A stretch of DNA of 6,052 nucleotides from contig PSRH01000065.1 of NCBI GenBank assembly GCA_003175915.1, positions 1-6,052 of the forward strand, written 5' to 3'. Numbering within the stretch: position 1 is the first letter of the stretch; every line of letters starts with the position of its first letter. The stretch comes from Candidatus Melainabacteria bacterium (GTDB lineage: Bacteria > Cyanobacteriota > Vampirovibrionia > Obscuribacterales > Obscuribacteraceae). The translations under genes were made by a program, and so were the position numbers. This document shows positions 1 to 4,037 of the stretch, in pieces. Below the pieces are notes generated by a model. The model was not told the origin of the DNA and did no database searches. It saw only the letters and a list, made by a program, of their open reading frames with translations.

Positions 1-30
1 ACTTCAGGAAAGTGGCTTTAAGTGTCGGTT

Positions 31-354
31 TTAGACGTGCTTATTGATGGCTGTGGCAAGAGTCGATTTGGGCACCGCTCCTACTACTTGCTCAACGACT
101 TGACCGCTCTTGAATATGTACAGGCTGGGGATGCCTCTGATTGTGTAGGCTTGAGCCGTTTTCGGGTTTTCGTCAGTATTCAGTTTGACAACCTTAAGAC
201 GCCCTTCGTACTCTTTCGATAAATCTTCTACTACTGGGGCTACCGCTTTGCAGGGTCCACACCAGGGAGCCCAGAAGTCCACCAGAACCGGCACTTCGGC
301 TTTTAAGACTTCTTGTTCAAAACTGGTATCGGTTACGTTCGTAACAGCAGACAT
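31..354 (-). CDS. trxA: Thioredoxin (m-type-like)
   Basis: Cytoplasmic thiol-disulfide oxidoreductase of 107 residues, the normal length for a single-domain thioredoxin. It reduces disulfides in client proteins such as ribonucleotide reductase and peroxiredoxins, and is itself recycled by a thioredoxin reductase not seen here. The active site WCGPCK spans residues 31-36, with redox cysteines C32 and C35. The buried acid D26 sits in VDFWAPW, and the cis-proline P76 in GIPSL. The C-terminal VVGAVPK resembles cyanobacterial and plastid m-type thioredoxins as I remember them. The ATG start follows a strong GGGAGGT Shine-Dalgarno (plus positions 365-371, 10 bases upstream). It ends in TAA at 31-33. 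The gene is divergent from the histidine kinase and appears monocistronic on its upstream side; what lies downstream is outside the window. Family assignment is very secure; the m-type label is from memory. Confidence 0.97.
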   Translation of the reverse strand: MSAVTNVTDTSFEQEVLKAEVPVLVDFWAPWCGPCKAVAPVVEDLSKEYEGRLKVVKLNTDENPKTAQAYTIRGIPSLYIFKSGQVVEQVVGAVPKSTLATAINKHV

Positions 355-364
355 TTTGAAATGG

Positions 365-371
365 ACCTCCC
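365..371 (-). promoter_or_regulatory. Shine-Dalgarno of trxA
   Basis: Read on the minus strand the bases are GGGAGGT, ending 10 bases before the ATG at 354. This is a near-perfect ribosome binding site and supports the chosen trxA start. Confidence 0.8.
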
Positions 372-381
372 ATTTTGTGGT

Positions 382-396
382 GCTGAACTATTCAGC
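382..396. repeat. Small perfect inverted repeat in the trxA leader
   Basis: GCTGAA and TTCAGC are separated by three bases (CTA). The repeat lies between the candidate trxA promoter and its ribosome binding site. It could be an operator or a small leader hairpin; the 3-base loop makes a stable RNA hairpin possible but short. Confidence 0.4.
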
Positions 397-413
397 AAAC
401 CGTTCCGGACTTT

Positions 414-422
414 ATAGTAACA
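414..422 (-). promoter_or_regulatory. Candidate extended -10 promoter for trxA
   Basis: On the minus strand this reads TGTTACTAT, a TG-n extended -10 motif with hexamer TACTAT (4 of 6 to TATAAT). No good -35 lies at 16-18 bases, which extended -10 promoters can tolerate. Transcription would start near 407, giving a leader of about 53 bases that contains the inverted repeat at 382-396. Inference from motif only. Confidence 0.4.
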
Positions 423-513
423 CCCATCGAGTGTCGCACGCGGAAGTCCCTATTGTCTCAAGTTCGCTGCGCCTCTTAGCAGGTCTTTCGATTCAGTTAA
501 TGTTTTATAAGCG

Positions 514-534
514 CTGGCAAGGCTTTCTGGCAAG
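514..534. repeat. Tandem 8-bp direct repeat CTGGCAAG
   Basis: CTGGCAAG occurs at 514-521 and again at 527-534, separated by GCTTT, a 13-base period. It lies about 180 bases upstream of the kinase start. Direct repeats are the usual operator form of OmpR/PhoB-type regulators, but those normally have a period of 10-11 bases, so an operator role is speculative. Confidence 0.35.
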
Positions 535-598
535 ACGAAATCGCATGTTAGTACCCATCCGGTAACTGAGCAGGGAAACTCTTGCAGTGCTTACCGCA

Positions 599-613
599 GA
601 GGGTGCTCCCCTC
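599..613. repeat. Short hairpin GAGGG-TGCTC-CCCTC
   Basis: A perfect 5-bp stem with a 5-base loop lies about 100 bases before the kinase start. There is no following T-run, so it is not a canonical terminator. Role unknown. Confidence 0.3.
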
Positions 614-644
614 GCTTGCCTGTGCTCGATCCCGGTAAATGCAC

Positions 645-650
645 GATAAT
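645..650 (+). promoter_or_regulatory. Weak -10-like hexamer upstream of the kinase
   Basis: GATAAT matches TATAAT at 5 of 6 positions and would start transcription near 657, giving a leader of about 59 bases. No acceptable -35 lies at 16-18 bases and there is no TG extension. Offered only as the best candidate seen. Confidence 0.22.
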
Positions 651-702
651 CATAGCGAGAGCGGTCGGATACCTGAATGAACCGGTGTCGAGGGAGCCGC
701 TT

Positions 703-710
703 GAGGGTGG
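703..710 (+). promoter_or_regulatory. Shine-Dalgarno that decides the kinase start
   Basis: GAGGGTGG has its GAGG core 9 bases before the ATG at 716. The in-frame ATG at 677, which would add 13 residues, has no comparable site at a suitable distance. This is the reason for preferring 716. Confidence 0.6.
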
Positions 711-715
711 TCGAA

Positions 716-2206
716 ATGGGGCCCTTTAAGAAGGTATATCGCTGGCTATTCCGCAGTTTGGCTAATCAACTGCTCTTTACTTACCTTTTGGTGATCACCA
801 TTGCCCTTTTTGCCGTCAGCCTCTGGGCGTTGTTCATGATTAAGTCTGAATCGCTCAGTGACTTGCGTAATTCCCTTGAGGTGGAGGCCGTCAACCTGGC
901 CCTGGAAATTGATAACGACCTGGCCCTCGATTCATTGGAGTCAAAAAATCGGATCAAAAAGGCAGTCGATCGCCATGCTACGCAATTGGGAGTTTCGATG
1001 ACCGTTGTCGATAGCGAAGGACACGTGCTGGCCGACTCCAGTGCCAATGTGGCAACGGCGGGCGGTCCCAATATTTCCAATGAATCCGAAATCCAAGACG
1101 CCTTAGCAGGCATCGTTGCCAACTATACCCGCAGCTCGGAATCGACGCATACCAATTGGTACTATGTCGCCTACCCGGTTCGTTCGGCTGGTAAAACGCA
1201 AGGAGTGATCCGGGCGGGAGTGCCCTTAACCAGTATCGAGCAGCGGTTGCGCCACGACCTGATTGTCTTCCTTGAAATCATCGTAACCACCGGACTCGTC
1301 ACTGTGTTGATCAGCCTCTGGCTGGCGCGTCGGGTCAACCGCCCCGTCAAAGAAATGAGCGCCATGGCCAAAAAAATCGCATTGTCAGGGGATATTTCCG
1401 AATTCGTGCCGGTTCTCAGGCGAGACGAAATTGGCGAGCTGGGCCTGTCGTTCAACCAGATGATTGGCAGACTGAGGGAGCAAGAGCGGGTTCGCCAGGA
1501 GTTTATCGCCAATGCCAGCCACGAGTTGAAGACGCCAACTATGGCGATCGGTTCGGTTGTCTCTGCCTTACAAGCCGGGGCAGCGGAGGACAAAACCTTG
1601 CGCACCAAGTTTCTATCCTCGCTGGAAACCCTGGTGGAGCGCCAGTCCAGCCTGCTTCACGACCTGCTTGATATCACCCGCCTGGATGGCGCTTCTGACC
1701 GCGTTGTTCACGACAAGGTGCTCCTCACCCAGTTGCTCAACGACGCCGTTGAACAAGTGAGGCCGCAGGCAGAGAAGAAGAATCTTGAGTTGAATATTGC
1801 TGCCGATGCGGATGGTTTAGCCGTTTTCGGCAACGCTATTCAACTACAAAGGGCGCTCGTCAATATATTGACTAATGCGGTAAATTTCACGCCACCGGAA
1901 GGAGCGGTCATGGTGCAAACCAAATCGCAGGATCCAGAGATGGTGCAAATCAGAATTCAGGACAACGGCAGTGGTATCGATCCTGCTGATCTTCCCCATA
2001 TTTTCGAGCGCTTCTACCGAGCCGATAAAGCACGAAGCAGAGCCAGTGGTGGCAGTGGCTTGGGTCTGGCGATCACCCGCGAGATTATCGCTCGCCACCA
2101 CGGCACGGTCACTGTAGAGTCAACATTGGGCAAAGGGTCTATTTTTACTATAAACTTGCCGAAGATAGAGTCGATTCGCGACGAGAATCAAGCAGGGAAT
2201 GAGTAA
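716..2206 (+). CDS. Membrane sensor histidine kinase, PhoR/WalK-like
   Basis: Inner-membrane sensor that autophosphorylates on histidine and passes the phosphate to an unseen response regulator. Numbered from the ATG at 716 (496 residues), it has a basic N-terminus and TM1 at about 17-41. An extracytoplasmic sensor of about 140 residues follows, whose EIQDALAG...YYVAYPV...GVIRAGVPL pattern resembles PhoR-type PAS/Cache-like domains. TM2 is at about 182-203 and HAMP at about 204-255 (NRPVKEM, RRDEIGEL). HisKA carries FIANASHELKTP with phosphoacceptor H269. HATPase_c has N box N383/N387, DNGSGID at 416-422, F box IFERFYRAD and GGSGLGLAI at 445-453. All catalytic motifs are intact. A 509-residue form from the ATG at 677 is possible but has a poor ribosome site. 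No response regulator lies beside it, unlike typical phoBR pairs, so the stimulus and gene symbol are left open. The next ORF follows without a gap. Confidence 0.94.
   Translation: MGPFKKVYRWLFRSLANQLLFTYLLVITIALFAVSLWALFMIKSESLSDLRNSLEVEAVNLALEIDNDLALDSLESKNRIKKAVDRHATQLGVSMTVVDSEGHVLADSSANVATAGGPNISNESEIQDALAGIVANYTRSSESTHTNWYYVAYPVRSAGKTQGVIRAGVPLTSIEQRLRHDLIVFLEIIVTTGLVTVLISLWLARRVNRPVKEMSAMAKKIALSGDISEFVPVLRRDEIGELGLSFNQMIGRLREQERVRQEFIANASHELKTPTMAIGSVVSALQAGAAEDKTLRTKFLSSLETLVERQSSLLHDLLDITRLDGASDRVVHDKVLLTQLLNDAVEQVRPQAEKKNLELNIAADADGLAVFGNAIQLQRALVNILTNAVNFTPPEGAVMVQTKSQDPEMVQIRIQDNGSGIDPADLPHIFERFYRADKARSRASGGSGLGLAITREIIARHHGTVTVESTLGKGSIFTINLPKIESIRDENQAGNE
2194..2198 (+). promoter_or_regulatory. 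Shine-Dalgarno of the small ORF, inside the kinase 3' end
   Basis: AGGGA lies 8 bases before the GTG at 2207, within the last codons of the kinase. It supports translation of the small downstream ORF by coupled or re-initiating ribosomes. Confidence 0.5.
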
Positions 2207-2443
2207 GTGAAGAGTTTGCTCAGCAAGTTATTTCGGCGAAAGGCCGCCAGGGCTCCGATTCCAGAGGGTAAAACGGAAACCGACGACGATCCCTGTTGCT
2301 CTAAAACCGTGCATATAGCTTACCGGGGCATAAGCGACGATCGACTCTACCTCAATTACGACCGAAAATGGGGTGACGTAAAATTCTTCAGACCCAACGG
2401 CCTGCGCGTATTTTGCGGGGGCTGCCGCAGAAGAATTCTGTAG
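2207..2443 (+). CDS. Small cysteine-containing protein of unknown function
   Basis: I do not recognise this 78-residue ORF. Its GTG start directly follows the kinase TAA (TAAGTG) and has an AGGGA ribosome site 8 bases upstream, so it is probably translated together with the kinase. It contains no internal methionine, so no ATG start is available. The N-terminus is basic and short (MKSLLSKLFRRKAAR) and is followed by an acidic stretch (TETDDDP). A CC pair sits at residues 30-31, with a soluble-looking middle (VHIAYRGISDDRLYLNYDRKWG). The C-terminus is CGGC (C70, C73) followed by RRRIL. The four cysteines could form one metal site or a redox pair; this is inference. There is no signal peptide or clear membrane segment. 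Position suggests an accessory to the kinase or simply a co-transcribed gene. It could also be a spurious ORF, although the ribosome site and tight spacing argue against that. Confidence 0.6.
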   Translation: MKSLLSKLFRRKAARAPIPEGKTETDDDPCCSKTVHIAYRGISDDRLYLNYDRKWGDVKFFRPNGLRVFCGGCRRRIL

Positions 2444-2454
2444 CGGACGTTTGT

Positions 2455-2509
2455 GGGACCGGGGCTCGTCTATAGGGCCGGGGCTATCCGTAGGGGCGGC
2501 TTGTAGGGG
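2455..2509 (+). repeat. G-rich stretch with degenerate repeats
   Basis: Six runs of three or four G lie at 2455-2457, 2461-2464, 2475-2477, 2480-2483, 2493-2496 and 2506-2509. CCGGGGCT occurs twice (2459-2466, 2478-2485), followed by GTAGGGGCGGCT at 2490 and GTAGGGGACGCT at 2503. The series looks like degenerate copies of one short unit with a spacing of 13-19 bases. A relaxed G-quadruplex is conceivable. The last two units form the left side of the palindromic element. Confidence 0.4.
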
Positions 2510-2561
2510 ACGCTTTAGCGTCCCGCTGTTCCGAAATACGGACGGCCGAAGCCGCCCCTAC
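2490..2561. repeat. 72-base nested palindromic element (REP/MITE-like)
   Basis: Perfect 13-bp terminal inverted repeats, GTAGGGGCGGCTT at 2490-2502 and its complement at 2549-2561, enclose two smaller hairpins. The first is a perfect 7-bp stem GGGACGC-TTTA-GCGTCCC (2507-2524). The second is TCCG-AAATA-CGGA (2530-2542). Together they can fold into a three-way junction on either strand. The start GTAGGGG of the left arm is repeated at 2503-2509 just before the inner stem, suggesting one palindrome inserted into or built from another. It lies between the convergent ends of the small ORF and murQ, a typical place for dispersed palindromic repeats. Neither side carries a T-run, so it is not a classic intrinsic terminator, though it could block or protect transcript ends. 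Only one copy is present in this window, so its repetitive nature is inferred from architecture. Confidence 0.7.
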
Positions 2562-2605
2562 AACGGTGGTCGCGCAAGGGCATTCGCAACGATCTCGATA
2601 TCGGC

Positions 2606-3520
2606 TCAGATCGACGCCAACAGCGCCTTTCTCAGAGAGCCACCACATTTGGTGAGCAGTTCTTCGGCCTGGGCCCGTCCCAACTTTCTCTTCAGCATCA
2701 GGATCGCCGTTTTCGTCTTATTTTGCGAGGCAACAAGCGCACCTTCTGCTAGATGCCTGGGTACTTCACCGAGGATGGAAATTATCGAGACGGCGCGCTC
2801 CCTCAGCTTCTCATTAGTAGGTTTGAGATCGACCATGAGATTCTCGTAGACTTTACCCAAGCGAACCATGGTGCAAGTCGAGAGGAGATTCAAAATCATC
2901 TTCTGGGCAGTGCCGGCCTTCATCCTGGTAGAGCCAGTCAGGGCCTCCGGCCCGGTGATCGCACAAATGACAATGTCGCAGATGCCTTGCAGTCCATCGG
3001 TGTTATTGATAATGCCGATTGTTGCGGCACCGAGCTCTTTGGCTTTGCGTACGGCGCCAATCACGTAAGGAGTATGACCGCTGGCTGTAATGCCTATTAC
3101 TACGTCGCCGTTGCCGATACCTGCATGATTAGCATCGTTAAGACCCATTTCCTCTGAGTCTTCGGCGTTCTCGAAGGAACGGAACATGGCATCCTTGCCG
3201 CCAGCGATGTAAGCCTGCACTTGTTCGAAGTCGACTCCAAAAGTAGGCGAGCACTCAGTTGCGTCCAGAACGCCCAGCCTGCCGCTTGTTCCGGCTCCGA
3301 AATAGATAACCCTGCCGCCATTCTTCAAACGGTCGGTGATCAGATCCACCGCTTTGGCAATCTCCGGTAATACCTTCTCAACTGCCGCGGCGACAGCGAA
3401 GTCTTCACCTTGAACCCGCTGCACCAGTTCCAAAGTGTCCAGCAGGTCAAGATCTTTCGTGTTGTTATTGCGCTCCTCAGTGATAAGGCGATTAAATTCC
3501 TTAGTAAAACCCATTGACAC
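2606..3520 (-). CDS. murQ: N-acetylmuramic acid 6-phosphate etherase
   Basis: Cytoplasmic lyase that cleaves the D-lactyl ether of MurNAc-6-phosphate to give GlcNAc-6-phosphate and D-lactate, a step in peptidoglycan recycling. Its 304 residues match the family's usual length of about 300. A SIS sugar-phosphate isomerase domain occupies about residues 50-240. GRVIYFGAGTSGRLGVLDATE binds the sugar phosphate, E89 in DATECSPTFG and E120 in NAED match the positions I recall for the E. coli catalytic glutamates (E83/E114), and GITASGHTPYV is at 143-153. The family signature GPEALTGSTRMKAGTAQK is at 190-207, and YENLMVDLKPTN is at 225-236. A helical C-terminal domain follows. The start is GTG, not ATG: GGAGG at 3531-3535 sits 10 bases before GTG at 3520 but 16 before the next ATG (3514). 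It stands alone, with no MurNAc transporter, anhMurNAc kinase or MurR-type regulator adjacent. All key residues are intact. Confidence 0.97.
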   Translation of the reverse strand: MSMGFTKEFNRLITEERNNNTKDLDLLDTLELVQRVQGEDFAVAAAVEKVLPEIAKAVDLITDRLKNGGRVIYFGAGTSGRLGVLDATECSPTFGVDFEQVQAYIAGGKDAMFRSFENAEDSEEMGLNDANHAGIGNGDVVIGITASGHTPYVIGAVRKAKELGAATIGIINNTDGLQGICDIVICAITGPEALTGSTRMKAGTAQKMILNLLSTCTMVRLGKVYENLMVDLKPTNEKLRERAVSIISILGEVPRHLAEGALVASQNKTKTAILMLKRKLGRAQAEELLTKCGGSLRKALLASI

Positions 3521-3530
3521 TTTTATCCAG

Positions 3531-3535
3531 CCTCC
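3531..3535 (-). promoter_or_regulatory. Shine-Dalgarno that decides the murQ start
   Basis: GGAGG on the minus strand, 10 bases upstream of GTG 3520 and 16 upstream of ATG 3514. It favours the GTG start. Confidence 0.65.
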
Positions 3536-3578
3536 AAGTCTTCGTTCGGTAACCGCCGCCCCCTTGATTTTAGAAGGC

Positions 3579-3595
3579 GATCATATAAATTGATC
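3579..3595. promoter_or_regulatory. Inverted repeat GATCA-N7-TGATC upstream of murQ
   Basis: A perfect 5-bp inverted repeat around the AT-rich core TATAAAT, about 59 bases before the murQ start. It has the size and symmetry of a dimeric repressor operator. The arms are short and could occur by chance. No regulator gene is nearby. Confidence 0.3.
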
Positions 3596-3618
3596 CATGC
3601 TATTGCGTGATGTTGCTT

Positions 3619-3624
3619 ATCATA
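3619..3624 (-). promoter_or_regulatory. Weak -10-like hexamer for murQ
   Basis: TATGAT on the minus strand matches TATAAT at 5 of 6 positions and would give a leader of about 90 bases. No good -35 is seen at 17 bases and there is no TG extension. Low confidence. Confidence 0.22.
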
Positions 3625-3885
3625 AACTGCCAAGCCGATTAAAACCTGCCCTTTAAGTACAGGCAACCACCCGAACACCGGCTAATTGTGTTGACAGCGT
3701 TGCCGGGCAGTACAGAGGGCATTTTAGTCTAAATTCGCCCTGGCTCGAAGGGCTCTTATAGTGATTTTCGTTTTCTGTCATGTACCGCAGGTCTCCTGTC
3801 GCCAATTAAAGACGCTCAACTATGTCCAAAAGTTCTGGCTTCTATGTAAATCTCTTCATTCAGTTATAGATATACGATCGCCTAA

Positions 3886-3914
3886 TAGCCAGGCCGTGGG
3901 GCTTCCCGGCGCTA
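3886..3914 (+). repeat. Imperfect GC-rich hairpin upstream of dnaG
   Basis: TAGC (3886-3889) pairs with GCTA (3911-3914). Inside, GCC-gt-GGG pairs with CCC-GGC around a GCTT loop, leaving two bulges on the left arm. That gives about 10 pairs in all. There is no T-run after it, so it is not a typical terminator. It could be a structured leader element or protein site. Confidence 0.3.
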
Positions 3915-3956
3915 AGGAAATTAACCTCCAGATTGAATTTTTAGGAGCGATAGACG

Positions 3957-3965
3957 TGTTATAAA
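3957..3965 (+). promoter_or_regulatory. Candidate extended -10 promoter for dnaG
   Basis: TGTTATAAA contains the TG-n extension and hexamer TATAAA (5 of 6). TTGAAT at 3933-3938 is a partial -35, but the 21-base spacer is long. Transcription would start near 3972, leaving a leader of about 66 bases. The trxA candidate has the same TGTTA form. Confidence 0.45.
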
Positions 3966-4026
3966 CATTGCTTTATTCGCTTCGGCAAGCCAACGGCGAA
4001 ATGGCTCGTGGTGAAAGCTTTAGGTT

Positions 4027-4032
4027 GGAGGG
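4027..4032 (+). promoter_or_regulatory. Shine-Dalgarno pointing to a TTG start for dnaG
   Basis: GGAGGG lies 5 bases before TTG at 4038, in the dnaG frame. The alternative GTG codons at 4008 and 4011 lack a good site. Starting at 4038 also leaves a short N-terminal arm of the length usual before the primase zinc domain. Confidence 0.55.
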
Positions 4033-4037
4033 CTCTC

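Larger units (their letters stand above)
355..715. other. Divergent intergenic region trxA / histidine kinase
   Basis: About 360 bases with no convincing gene; the open frame crossing 185-565 is antisense to trxA and has no family-like content. It holds the trxA ribosome site and candidate promoter, the inverted repeat at 382-396, and a tandem CTGGCAAG repeat at 514-534. There is also a GAGGG/CCCTC hairpin at 599-613 and a weak GATAAT -10-like hexamer at 645-650 facing the kinase. No tRNA or known ncRNA was recognised. Confidence 0.6.
3521..4037. other. Long divergent intergenic region murQ / dnaG
   Basis: About 500 bases with no supported gene. An open frame at 3761-3964 starts with GTG but lacks a ribosome site and any family resemblance. 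Contents seen: the murQ ribosome site, the GATCA inverted repeat at 3579-3595 and a perfect TTGACA at 3691-3696 without a matching -10. Further along are a GCCCT/AGGGC hairpin at 3737-3753, an imperfect hairpin at 3886-3914 and an extended -10 at 3957-3965. The length leaves room for a small RNA or leader, but none was recognised. Confidence 0.55.

Noticed and set aside
185..565. 126-codon open frame on the plus strand spanning trxA antisense and the intergenic region
   Set aside because: It overlaps trxA on the opposite strand, has low-complexity composition and no family resemblance, and shows no convincing ribosome site.
677..715. N-terminal 13-residue extension of the kinase from ATG 677
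   Set aside because: Its upstream sequence has no Shine-Dalgarno at 5-12 bases, while ATG 716 has GAGGG. The extension (MNRCRGSRLRVVE) adds no recognisable feature.
2451..2849. 132-codon plus-strand frame across the palindrome and the murQ 3' end
   Set aside because: It is a shadow of murQ on the opposite strand and begins in repeat DNA.
3514..3519. Perfect TTGACA at the murQ start codon region
   Set aside because: It has no -10-like hexamer 16-18 bases downstream and is formed by the complement of the murQ start codons.
3691..3696. TTGACA as a dnaG promoter -35
   Set aside because: At 17 bases the sequence is AGAGGG. The nearest -10-like hexamer (TACAGA) is only 14 bases away. The extended -10 at 3957 is a better candidate.
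3737..3753. tRNA T-arm-like stem-loop (5-bp stem, 7-base loop) when read on the minus strand
   Set aside because: The loop is TCGAGCC, not TTCRANY, and no acceptor, D or anticodon arms can be built around it.
3761..3964. 67-codon open frame starting with GTG upstream of dnaG
   Set aside because: No Shine-Dalgarno at a proper distance, composition unlike a real protein, and it overlaps the hairpin and candidate dnaG promoter.
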